DNA of 64,000 bases, from NCBI GenBank assembly GCA_050084985.1, contig JBITNC010000001.1, forward strand, positions 7,936,001 through 8,000,000, given 5' to 3'. Shown here in pieces: positions 45,416 through 57,449 of this stretch. Made by a program: the position numbers and the translations under genes. This stretch comes from Nageia nagi. Lineage: Eukaryota > Pinophyta. Positions within the stretch are counted from its first letter, which is position 1, and each line of letters opens with the position of its first letter. The notes beneath the pieces were generated by a model, which was given only the letters and a program-made list of their open reading frames with translations, had not been told where the DNA came from and did no database searches.

Positions 45416-46962
45416 TATGGAGATCATGGTGGGACCTTGCTGGTCCTAAAACCTCAATACATAAGAGTATTGTTTGATCCTTTACCTTATTTTTGGTGGT
45501 TTAAATTTTTGTACATTTCTTACAATTTGAAGAGACTATGTGATTGATTTTCGACCAAATTTGTAGGATACCTTACTAGGCATGGATAGAGCTTAACTTG
45601 AAGACCTTAAAGGTTCACTATAAACATAGAGCTAATAATCCTTATACCTACTAATTTTGACTATAAATCATCCTCCAAAAGGATAACCCTCAGGTCATCT
45701 AGATGATTTGTACAGTCTCCATCCTTCTAAATGATTCTACATGCAGATATGTTTTTACTACTATTTTTACATTTTCTTTCACTTAGATCTCATCTATAGT
45801 AGGGATAACAGTCCACTTTTAGGTTTTTCTATACAAGTTTGGGTGTCCTTATCATAGGATGCATCATTTTCTCTATCATAGGGTAAGTGCACTTTAGTCA
45901 TATGGATGATTGTTGATTAGCCATATGACTAGCATTATTTCCCATAGTCATCCTTGTAGTGGATGATTATGTGGTAAAGTGTTGTAATATTTATTCAATT
46001 AGTTAGTGAGGAATGAGAAGGAGTGCTCTTGGATTGGGTCAGTCTTTGAGTTTCTTTTTGTACTTGGTCAATGCTATTTGTTTGGTCTTTGCATATAGGA
46101 TTTCCACTTCTCCTTAGTGAAATTTGCATTGCATTTTGGAGGGAGTGGTGCATACACTTGGAAATATCATTTGATGCTTAAAATTTACATCTTAAATAAG
46201 TGTTTCCTTTCTATTTTAAGGATTCTTTGCTAATTATTTGGTGCATTCAAAAGAATTGTTATCTTTTATTTGAAAAGAAAAAAGAAAATTTTATTATTTT
46301 ATTATCCCTGGGGTGGGAGTGCCTTGGAATTTATTTTGAAAAGTAAGTATTTGGGAGGTGTAATTGCATTACACTATCATCCTAGGATTGCATCTCATAT
46401 TTTCTTATTGTACTAAAGTCCATCATAAGCCTAGGAAGTGACTAGGGTATGTGGATGCCATTTCCACTACCTAACCCATTCTTGGATTTCATCACCAAGG
46501 TGGGAGTCCCCTATTCATGAGGAATGTGAATAGGGGTACCTAAGACACCCTTGTAAAATGATTCACCCCCATAGAGATTGAGCCTTACCCAAAAACACTT
46601 GACTAGAATCACTTATAGGAAAATTAAAAAGAGTCAGAATTTACAATTGCATTTAAAATTTATTCACTAAAAATACAATACCTTAAATTGAACAAGAAGC
46701 AACTAAACAATATAAAAACCACTACTATCTATCACTATTTCTTCTTATCATTTATTTCATCTTTGAAGTGATCATAGAGGTTGTTTGGTGTTAAGTGCAT
46801 TTACATTAAATAAGATCTTTAACAAATTCTAGGCTCTTTGCTTGGTGATTTAGTGCTTTAAGCATTATTTCATTTCATTGTATGCTTTTGAGTTTACTTA
46901 GAGTTTTTGTTTGATCTAACCTATTCCACCTTTATCATTCTATTTAGTCTACCCTTTTCATC
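45416..46962 (+). other. Leader of the 18.8-kb element
   Basis: Noncoding leader between the 5' LTR and gag. A TGG at 45418 opens TGGAGATCATGGTGGG, the candidate primer site, but I could not match it to a particular tRNA. Confidence 0.45.
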
Positions 46963-49590
46963 ATGTCTCGCATACCTTATGCAGATGAAATTCTTTAGTA
47001 TTCACATATGGTCGAGACTAGGAGTCAACGTAGGACTAGGGAGTTAGAGGAAGAGGAATGAAATAATCAAGTAAATCAATCACATCCTCCTCCTCCTTTA
47101 TAAGCATCTCATAGTATGTCACACATGCCCCATCATATGTGAGCATATTTTGACATCACCCCATACTTCATTTAGTCAAACTTTAGTGAGGTTTCATTTC
47201 CTTGAGGCTACCCCTTGGTAGGAGGAGCAAGATTATGTGACGCCCCATAGGGTTAGCCTATTTAGGATAGAGGATCACCTTTCCTTAGAGAGACCTTCCA
47301 CACACCATTAGATAGATCCCCCTCATGATGATCCTTACCATATCTCACAATGTGATTTAGATCATTCTGCATCTAGATCATGATCTAGTTCAATCCACTT
47401 TCTCCTCCATTCTTTCAAGCCACACCTATCTTCATGTGAGATGTTTCTTAGTGATCCCATGATTCAACCTTTATATAGATAATTTTTGGATACTTAGGAT
47501 CACCCTTTATATGTACTTGATAGGGAGCCTTCACCTCATGTTATTGATGTCCCTCAGCCTAGGGTTCATCCATATGATGGAGAGATGTAATATGGTCACA
47601 TAGAGGATGCCTCTTTATCCCCTGTCACTAGGTCACATCCTCTTCATCCCACTACATGATATACCATTGATGAGCCTCCTAATATGTTTTATCATGTGAA
47701 GCTCCTATTACATCATAAGTTACCCCTTATGTTGGTACATCACATGATACACCCCCTTCGTGCCCAAGACCCTCCATGTTTAGGTCTTCTCATGATTCTT
47801 CATATCCTCCTCTAGGTGGACTACATAGAACTCCACCTTTGATCCCATCAACCCTAAGCCCCATGTTATTATGTACCATAGGACTCCTCCACCTCCTCTT
47901 GATTATTAGGTTGGGTATTACTATGATGAAACCCATCTTACAAACTAAACTAAATGTAATCTTATGTCTCGTACTATCTATGATCATGAGCCTGTTCACC
48001 ATGTCAATTCTCATCCTATTTATCCTAGCATACCCCATGTTCCTATCTCTCATTCATAGCTTATCATTCAATCTAGAGTCCATTTAGGGTATGGGCCCCC
48101 TTCATGCCTGGTCGATCCATCACCATAGCCACATTATTCATCTTGCAGCGATGCCATCCTGATAAGTATACACACATAAGATTGTAGATCCTAATAATGC
48201 ATATATCCATCATATTTACCTTGTACCCCACTTTGATCCTTGGTATGATGAATCATCTCATCATGCCCAAGCCTCTTCACATGGGCCCACTTGATTTTCT
48301 AGCTATCATGAGTTGTAGTGTCCACCCACTATAGGGGTTTTGGGTTGAAACCCTCCAAATATTGGACCAAAAGTAACATTTGATACATATCCTAATTATG
48401 AGAAATCATACAAATAAGATCAATATTCATATGATGATGATCAATATGACCAATATGATCAATATGATGACCAAACCATTAGTATCATACCAAAATAATA
48501 GGTTATAGTTAACCTCCAACCTCTCACAGTTAATGATGAGATCTTAAATAGGTTGGAGGACATGGAACTTAAAGTTAGTAAGAATGGAAAGGCCAATTTA
48601 TCATACAATTTGATTTGTAACGAGCCTATTCACCCAAGTGTACCAATGAAAACCTTTCCTCGATGATGTACTCAGGCTTAGGACCTTCCCCATGAAACTA
48701 GTAAGCCAGGATTTGGATTGGTATAATAATATTCCGTAGCATAAAATTTATTCTTTTGAGAAATTGGCTTATAAGTTCTTAGATCATTTCACCATCAACA
48801 TATGTAAATAAGTCTCCATTACAAACTTTGAAAAACTTTCACAGTTTAAGGATGAGTCCATTTCAAATTACATATGTAGGTGGAGAGCCATTATCATAGA
48901 CATGCCTTATACTTTGTTACAAGAAGAACTGGTCAAGTTGTTCTCTAGGAGCTATAATAAGCATATATATTTTATCCTTATAATTCAATAGCATTGCACC
49001 TTTGATGAGGCATTATATCAAGCCAAGTTAATAAAAGAGGTTAAGATTCAAGATGGAGAAATAAAATTGAGAAAGAGAGAGAACAACAATATAAAGTACT
49101 ACAATAATGATGATAACCCTAATGCTTCATATCAAAAATTGCAAAGTAATCAAGTATCTCATGAGGTATCAAAAACACAGCTGATGGTTCAATTGGCTCC
49201 TCCATGGCTACCTAAGTCTAATCCACCTCCACAAATACAAGCTCAATAAAAACCTAATAAAAATAATGATCTAAATAATCAACAAGATGCTTACAGACCT
49301 TCGAAAATCCAAGGCCATGCAAACCTTGGACCCCTTTGGTTGAACCTATTAAGGAAGTTTTGTAGAAACTCTTAGATGCATAATTGATCAATCTTCCTAA
49401 AGTCAAACCAGAATATCCTAATCAGGAGAAACCAACATGGTATAAATATAATAAATATTACATTTATCATAGATAGAAAGGACATGATATAAATAAATGC
49501 AATCAATTAAGGAACACAATTCAGAGGCTAATAGATAATGGGCAAGTGTCGATAGAAAATATAGTATACTTTACTTTTAGTTCAACCATT
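46963..49590 (+). pseudogene. Gag of the 18.8-kb element
   Basis: A likely start at 46963 reads MSRIPYADEIL, stop, then MVETRSQRRTRELEEEE, the charged N-terminus. A long Pro/His/Ser-rich region follows, including a Gln-Tyr-Asp repeat near 48425-48475. The gag core appears at 48840-48960 as FKDESISNYICRWRAIIIDM and LLQEELVKLFSRSY. A degenerate zinc knuckle (YIYHR, stop, KGHDINKCNQLRNTIQRLID) lies near 49460-49530, with the His and second Cys kept. Stops occur throughout. The order matches Tat-type gag. Confidence 0.7.
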
Positions 49591-50289
49591 GATAGAGGAT
49601 ATGGAGGCAGTTCCATCAACTTTGCATAGATGTCTAAAGTATCTACATAATAAAATGATCCATTGTATTATAGGTGATCCAAGCCCCTTCAAGTCCCCTC
49701 ATATACCATTTGGGCATCTTTTTCCCATCACCATTCTTATGAATGATCATCCCAATCTGGTGTTGTCCTGTTCATAAGAACCTTCATCTTCAACTTTGTC
49801 ATATGTTTAGTCTACTTCATCCTCGTAGCCATCCTCCTCATCTCCCTTGAGCGTGGATCCCTTTATATGCCATGAGGGTAAGTCACCTGAGGATTCTACA
49901 TGACCTTTTTCCACTCATTAGATCCAGTCTCCACCCATCCATGGAAATGATTGATCATCCTATCATTGAGTGCCTCCATCCGATCATTTTCATTTATCTT
50001 CATTATGTCTAGTATCTGATTCACTGTAAGAAGATGGACCTCTTCCTCTTTTGTTGGTCCCAATCCTTTTGACCAACATCATGTCATCATCATCCAAATT
50101 CTCCAAGAATGAGTGTCTTGGGAAATGGGAATATCATATTAATAATGTGCTTTTTCATATTCCCTCCATAAAAGACTTGAGGAGACCTCAAGAATCCCCA
50201 CTTTCTCTTGAATCTCTCATCCCAATAAGAATGCATTCGAACCTATATTTATTCATTTATGTGAGTGTGGATTCACCCTAGGAAAATCC

Positions 50290-50520
50290 TCTTAAGCATT
50301 GCATCAAGGAAAAAATTTATGCCAAAATAGAATATCTTTCATGTCTTGAATTAGCGTGTAAACTCCTTGCTATATTAAAGTGCCAAGGGTATGGCCTAGG
50401 CAAATATGAACAGATACAAGTTCATGATTTTTTGATTCCATTTCAATCTAACTGAGATAAGCATGGTATAGGGTTTTATGATCCTAAAATTAAATCTCTA
50501 GAAGAAAAATTTATTGATCT
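50290..50520 (+). pseudogene. G-patch-like motif between gag and RT
   Basis: The plus strand reads ELACKLLAILKCQGYGLGKY, then VHDFLIPFQSN, stop, DKHGIGFY. The glycine-rich GYGLGK-x-GIGF pattern resembles a G-patch domain. Such a motif occurs between protease and RT in some LTR elements (general knowledge, not checked here). The protease itself was not recognised upstream. Confidence 0.45.
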
Positions 50521-50794
50521 TAATATTCTAAAAGGGGAGATGGAACATGATGACGAGCATGACATCTATTTATATTTTGGTCCATCTAGTCCTCATGCTT
50601 TAAAGTGTTCTATACCAGATAATTTCTTCCACAAACCTTCAATTAGTCCTTACCTCAATGTTTCTATGGTATTTGTAAATGGTTTTTCTCCTTTTCTCCC
50701 TCTTTTGGATTACAACTCATACAATTCTATTAGTATTTTGTCCCCAAATATCTCTTCACCTTTTTTAGGTCTATATTTTTGTTTATGTGATGCC

Positions 50795-50813
50795 TTTTTT
50801 TTTTTTTTTTTCT
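50795..50813. repeat. Poly-T tract
   Basis: A run of about 18 T within the region between gag and RT; it is likely a slippage product in a decayed copy. Confidence 0.8.
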
Positions 50814-51089
50814 GATTGCTTTGACAAAATTGACTCTTTTATTTTGGATTCTTTCATTGATATTCTAGATGAGTATGAATACATACATTCCCATTTTCAA
50901 GTAATTAGAGGATGGATCCCACATGCACATAGTGAAGTTAGTTAAGATAGATATCAATGATGATCTTGCGAACCCCAAGATAGTTTACATGGGGAATGTC
51001 TTAGATAAGTCAAAGAGATCAAAAGCCATATAAATGTTAAAGAATTATGCTAATGTATTTTCCTATAGTTATAAAGACATGCTAGGTAT

Positions 51090-51868
51090 AGATCCTAATG
51101 TTGTAGTCCATAATATTGTTACTTAATTGGATGCTAATCCTCTCAAGAAAAAAACCTAGGAGGGTCGATTCAGATTAAAGAGGAGATTCAAAATTTGTTA
51201 AAGGCCAAGTTCATCCATTCCATCAACTATCCTTAGTGGGTATATAACATGGTCCCTATTAGAAAACCCAAAGGTTGCCTTAGAGTTTGTACAAATTTCA
51301 GAGATCTTAATGCAACTTGTTCGAAAGATGACTATCCACTACCTAACATATACATGCTAGTTGAAAATACGATCGCATATGAGATGTTCTCTCTTATGGA
51401 TGGTTTCTTAGACTATAATCAAATTTAGGTGGCCCCATATGATCAACATAAGATTGCATTCACCACCCTAGAATACTTATTGTTACAAATTCATGCCTTT
51501 TGGACTCAAAAATGTTAGTGCCACCTATTAGAGAGCCATGACCTATGTCTTCCATGACATGATGCATGACATCATGGAGGACTATGTGGATGACTTATTA
51601 GCCAAATATAGAACAATAAATTAGTATTTTAAAGTATTAGAGAAGCTATTCCAAAGGTTACTCAAGCACAATGTCAAATTGAATTCTAGGAAATGTGTTT
51701 TTGGAGTCACATCAGGCAAGTTACAAGGATTCATTATTTTCAAAAGAGGCATAGAAGTCAACCCTAAGAAAGTCACAACTATCATTAGTATGCCTCCTCC
51801 ACATCATATTAAGACTTTAAAAAGTCTTCAGGGTAAAATCCAGGCTATCAAATGGTTTATAACTTAAC
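51090..51868 (+). pseudogene. Reverse transcriptase of the 18.8-kb element
   Basis: The plus strand contains the RT blocks through several frames: LDANPLKKKT, LRVCTNFRDLNATC, MDGFLDYNQI-like block near 51400, FMPFGLKNVSATY and the catalytic box EDYVDDLLAKY at 51583-51594. It ends with KCVFGVTSGKLQGFIIFKRG and SLQGKIQAIKWFIT. Two or more frameshifts and stops are present. The YVDD box is intact. Confidence 0.85.
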
Positions 51869-51912
51869 TATCCAGCAAGTGTTGTTCATTTAATGAGCTC
51901 CTTAAGAAGGGA

Positions 51913-52335
51913 GTGAAATTTAATTGGAACGAGGGTTGTAAAAAGGATTTTGACAACATCAAGCAATATATGCTTCATCCTCTTATTATTATTCTGCTTA
52001 GATATGGCATAACCTTTCATGTATATCTTTCAACCATTAACTTTGACCTAAGAGTCATGCTAGTACATAAAAATGATCAAGCCAAGGAGCAAGCCATATA
52101 TTATCTCATCTATATACTTGTCAACTATGAGCTTAGGTATGTATACATTGAGAAATTTTTCCTCACACTTATCTTTTCTATCAAGAAACTGAGACACTAT
52201 ATGCTTAATCATACTACCTATGTGATTGCTAAGGTTGATCCATTGAAATATATGATGAGTAAGGTGTATCATAATACGTGCACCACTAAATGGATCATGT
52301 TCTTATCTAATTTTAACCTAATATTTATTAGTTAG
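51913..52335 (+). pseudogene. RNase H following RT (18.8-kb element)
   Basis: An open 140-codon stretch begins MKFNWNEGCKKDFDNIKQYM and contains FHVYLSTINFDLRVMLVHKN, RYVYIEKFFLTLIFSIKKLR and HYMLNHTTYVIAK. This is the normal Ty3/gypsy RNase H behind RT. The first catalytic Asp position (usual YLSVSxxAVGAVL in Tat elements) is not acidic, as in other Tat elements where the second RNase H may supply the activity. Confidence 0.8.
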
Positions 52336-52469
52336 AAGTCCATTAAGGGTTAGGTTATAGCAAATCAACTACCAAAGGCACTTATTTGAGCCACTACCCC
52401 TCTTGAGATCACCTTCCCTAATGAGGATGTTTTTAAGGTCGATGAGATTGAGGAGGTAGTTGACACTCA

Positions 52470-52806
52470 AGAAGACTATGATATGACTATGTACTTCGAT
52501 GGGTCAAAGTGTGAAGAAGGGGGATGGGTTGGAGTTATTATCTTCACTCCTTAGGATGTCCTCATCATGTATTCCTTCAAGCTTGACTTCTCATGTATGA
52601 ATAATAATGCAGAGTATGAGGCACTTATTTTAGATCTTAAAGCATCCCTAAAGCTAAAACTTGAAAGGTTTCTTATCTATGGCGATTATCAACCGATACT
52701 TAATCAAATCTTGGGAACTTATCAATGTCATAATAAGTGTTTAAAGACTTACAGAGATGTGGCATTGAAGTTATTAAATTTATTAAAGCCTATAAGATTG
52801 AGATAG
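52470..52806 (+). pseudogene. Archaeal-type RNase H after RNase H (18.8-kb element)
   Basis: The plus strand reads YDMTMYFDGSKCEEGGWVGV, then NNNAEYEALILDLKASLKLK and LIYGDYQPILNQILG. This is the same fold as in the 12.8-kb element, with Asp (FDG), Glu (EYEAL) and Asp (GDYQ) kept. Here it lies between the normal RNase H and integrase, the position usual for Tat elements. One in-frame stop follows IIFTP. Confidence 0.85.
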
Positions 52807-53159
52807 CTCCTAGTTCATCTAATCGGTTTGTAAACACTATAGCATCCTTACAATCTCTTATCCCTCCTAACCATCATAGGTATATTCAACATGTTTAGAT
52901 CATAAATTTGAAGGAGTGTACTCTTAAATCCCCTTTACCTCAGGGCCTATATTCGATCTCAATCAATGAGATCATTGTTGAACACCATGACTTATGGTAT
53001 AAGTAGTTGTATGAATATCTCAAGTGGAATGCCACCCCCAACCTATCATCCGGTGAGAAAAGAACATTTAAGAAAAAAGGTTTCATGATATGCCATACGA
53101 GGGTATGTGGTTTATAAGTTTTCATATGATGGAGTTCTCTTTCAATGTTTAGAGATTTG

Positions 53160-54250
53160 TGACCAATAGATTTCTATACATACTTGTCATGATGGTATCT
53201 GTTGTGGACAATTCAATGTAATGACCATTGCTAAATGAATTTTGAGGATGGGATATTATTGGTTGACTATGGAAAAGGATTATCAAGAGTATATAAAAAA
53301 GTGCATTAAATATTAGCAACATTCTAATCTATAGCATCTTACCGCTCAGGCACTCAACCCCATTTAGTCTTTATGACCTTTTGTACAATGGGGTTTTGAT
53401 CTCATAGGTCAGCTTGTACCTCATTCTTTAGGTGGAAATAAGTTCATAATCACCATGATAGAGTATTTCACTTAGTGGATTGAGGTTGAGCCACTTGTGT
53501 CTACCATCGGTCCCAAGATCACCAATTTTATTGACACCCATATCATTTGTCAATTTGGCATCCCACATAAGATTACATCAGATAATGGGATGCATTTCAA
53601 GAATCAACATGTTAGGGCATTATGCAATGGTTATAATATCTATCATTCCTTCTCTTTATTGTATTATTCCTAAGGAAATGGTCATGCAAAAGCATTTGAT
53701 AAAACCATTATCACAATTTTGCAGAAGATGGTCAATAATAACCATAGAAACTAGCATGAGTTTCTCCCTTATGCTTTGTGGGCCTACTGCACTAGCATTA
53801 AGATACCCATAGGAGCTACCCCTTTCTCATTAGTCTATGATGCTGAAGCATTCATGCCGCTTGAGATAGAAATCCTATCTCTAAGAGTTCAATTACAAGG
53901 CCTCATTCTAGATGAGGATGCTAGGCAAGCTAGATTAGACCAGCTTACCCTTCTTGATGAGAGATGTGTCAATGCCATACAACATCATAAGGTCTATCAG
54001 GAATTACTAAAGCAAACATACAATAAAAAGGTATGACCCAAAGAGTTCAAAATTGGTGACTTAGTACTAAAATAAAATTAGCAGTAGTCACATCTTGAGA
54101 GGCCTTTACGAGACAAGTTCACACCAAATTGGTTAGGACCTTACATAGTCAAGAAGAAATTAGGTACATACACCTATCATTTGGAAAATCTAGAGGGATA
54201 TAAAAAGTTAGAGCCTATTAACATCCTCCATATTCATCCATTCTACATCT
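53160..54250 (+). pseudogene. Integrase of the 18.8-kb element
   Basis: The zinc-binding part appears as THTCHDGICCGQF-like reading near 53180, then RMGYYWLTMEKDYQEYIKKC. The catalytic core has WGFDLIGQLVPHS, the first Asp region MIEYFT (usual DYFTKW; the Asp is Glu here), and the second Asp in KITSDNGMHFKN. The Glu block (usual GQAEA.N) reads GNGHAKAFDKT, so Glu is lost. The end reads LWAYCTSIKIPIGATPFSLV, then FKIGDLVLK and LGPYIVKKKLGTYTYHLENL. No chromodomain follows. It ends at a stop near 54250. Confidence 0.8.
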
Positions 54251-57200
54251 AGTTTACCTTACCTTGTTTATCTTTATATGTGTTTATTTTTTATTTGTTG
54301 GCTTAGTTAATTTGTGCTTGCATTTTTATATTGTCATATTTTCTTTGTTTGTCATATCATGTTATCCTGATCTAGTCAATCATTTATCTTACCCTAAATA
54401 TATAGGAATGGCTTATGTGCAACCATTTCCTTGGGCTTAGGTGTGTGTACCACTTCTTTTATTTCACCACTTTGTTTCTTTTTTGATCATCTCATCAGGA
54501 TTTGATACTTTATTAGTTCTCCAATTTTAGTTTCATCCTACCATTGTTGGATGCACAGAGGCCACCAGTCACTCATCTTCCTATCATGTGTTAGTACTTG
54601 TATCAATAGGTTATTTCTATCTTTTATCATCATCATACATTTAAATTTAATTTCCTCGCTCTTAGTCCTCATCTAAGTCGAGACTATTGGACATTATCTT
54701 CATTTTGAGATGAAGCAAGTACAGTCCTAGACATGAGTGGAAGCTACTCCCAAAATAACTTAGTTGAATCAAGTTGTTGCATTTGTTGGCATTTTCCTTT
54801 TCATTCATTATCTTCGTTTGTCTTGTTTGTTGTGTCAGATCCTTTGTATTCTCCTCGTGCAAAGATCCCATCTTCAACATTTTCACATGTCTATTTATGT
54901 CACTTGTCATCATACATGATCCATGTATTCTTGATGAGGATACAACCACTTATGTATCAATCACAATATCGGGTTTTTCAATAATCATTCCTTGGGGATT
55001 GATCATAAGCTATAGACTATCATGGTTTATAAGGGGAATACCATATGAACTTATCATGATTGATGAAATTGATGGATTCATATCAATTCATGGATGTGGG
55101 CCTTCCTTTTCCTAGTTTTGTTATTGTTCATATCTTTTTATGGTCATTTATTATTTCATCACATTTTGTTCGCTTTCATCATGCTTCGTATTTTATCATT
55201 TTATCAAAATTAGGTTTCATTTACCTTTCTTAGACTAATCTAACCTTGAAGATTTGATGATTAATTAGTTTCATTAGTTTCTCTTTCATTCTAGTATCAC
55301 TAGAAAGTCAGTTTCATTTGTTTTTGGTCACATCTCACCTATTTGTTTATAGTTCGAAGTTGGCCCCTCGTGCATGTGTGCACGATCATCATAGCATATT
55401 GACCTTTGTTGTATTATGGTCCCAAATTGTAAATTGTTCATGTTTTATCTCATTACATCTTATCATGTCATGTCACATCATTTCGAGTCATTTCGTAATC
55501 ATTCCATTACCCATTTTGGTTAAGGGACAAAGGTCCTAAAATTTGGCCCTTGTAAAACTTGGGCTATTTTATTTATCATTTTGGTGTTTCAAATGATGTA
55601 TTTTTTTAGATCCATCTTTTTCTAAGTACTTCACTACTATAAATGTGGTCATCATGTCAATTTTTGTATCCCAACTTCCTCGTTTGGTCAGGTTTTGTAA
55701 GCCATTTGTAGGCCTACCCAAAACAACACACTTTCAATGAGCATGAAAGGGTTGTCACCTTGGTCTAAGTAGCCTTTTATTTTAGCTTCAAAAATAGGCA
55801 AATGAACTTCATTTTTCAAACTGTTTGATCATGCACTTAGATTTTATTACTATCTATCATATCATCAAGATAGTTTGTCAAATAATTAGCATGGTCATTT
55901 GTTATGGTCCATTGAATTTCATAATTTTCACTTTTTCAAAAGTGTCATTTTCAATTTGGTTTAGTTTTGGTCCAATTGGTTGCATTGTTGTAGTGTCTTA
56001 ACTTAGTCTATGATTATGATTATTATGATCTATGTAAATCAAGTATTTTAGGGGGAGTCTACGATATATTTTGCCTCGTTTTATGCACCATCATGGTAAA
56101 ATTATGACAACATTTCAACTTTTGTTTGTTGCTTTTTAGTATTTTTTTATTATTATAGTTCTTTTGTTTTGCATTTGTGGGTCATTTTATTATGTTTTCT
56201 TATCTTTTATAATTCTTTTAAGTTTATTTTATATATTTTTAGGTATGCTTTTGTCAATTTTTGTTTGTGTCATGTTTGTTCATTTTATTCATCGTTAATT
56301 TATCTTGTGCTTGTTTAGCACTTAATTAGTTATCATTATCCATTATTTATCCTATGTTTATTTATTTATGATTATCATTTGTGTTTACTATTTTGTGTTT
56401 TGTTGTGTGTTAAGCATACAAGTTCATTTACTAGGTGATGTGATTAATCATACAAGTCCATTTTAAGTGTTCTTTTTAAGGTTAATTTTAAAGTTCTTTT
56501 TAAGTTCATTTTATGTCATTTAAGGTTTTTTTTTCTATATTTATTTAAGGTTCATTGTAGTCTTGGGACATCCATTTAGTAGCATCAAAGTAAACACATC
56601 CATACATCCATAATAATCATGTACATAATAATGTAGTCCCATAAAGCCATCATATCACATAGAGGCATGTCAAAAAGGTACATCTATGTCCATCATCATA
56701 CATCCATACAATATCCACATACATATAGGGTCAATAACAAGTCATCATATCATATCATATCATATAACATGTCAGTATAACATTCATACATGAGAGCATA
56801 TAATGAGTCCATAATATGTGTCACGTATACAAAATAAATGCATCATAAGGTACCCATCAATATCTGAACATACATAAATATTTAGCTCATAGATGCATAT
56901 ATAATCTCGCATGCATTAGGGCACCAAAAATAGTACATAGAGTTAGGTCATATGCCTATATCCCTATAATTTAGGGTCATCCCTCCTCCTATGCTAGTTA
57001 GGGGGAGTGATTATCTCCCCTTGCCCCTCCATCTGAACCCTTGATGAGCTACTCTTGCTTGCTACACCACTCTAACCCATTGAGGGTGGTGACTTGAAGA
57101 ATCTCCCTACAACCTGAGAGATGGCTCACTTAATTAGTCCACCTATACTTGCATTTATCTCACCCATTATCTCCATACTTATGGTCATGGTGGTATTTTC

Positions 57201-57449
57201 TATCACTACTACTTGTGTTGTCATTGACTATCTCATCAAATGCCCCTCGTTGCATTGGCTCTATGCCACCCTCTTGATATACTCTTGGCTATGGACATAT
57301 CATTGATGTCTCAGTATCGATAGGAATCAACCCTACCTCTATGAGATATCAATGCCATGTTATATGTATAATAGTGGACCTATCCACCTCATCTAATGCT
57401 TAGCTTAGCTACCTATCCATATCACTTGATACTATAGGAGGCCATATAG
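54251..57449. other. Long 3' region, no gene seen
   Basis: Between integrase and the antisense ORF. AT-rich, with a C-A-T-A-T repeat near 56732-56768. Short open stretches have no recognisable motif. It is part of the 18.8-kb element. Confidence 0.5.

Noticed and set aside
47776-48087. 103-codon plus-strand hydrophobic ORF
   Set aside because: It lies within the low-complexity part of gag of the 18.8-kb element in a different frame; the hydrophobic reading is fortuitous.
54662-55115. Overlapping ORFs of 83-113 codons on both strands
   Set aside because: Located in the noncoding 3' region of the 18.8-kb element; no motif and no conserved context.
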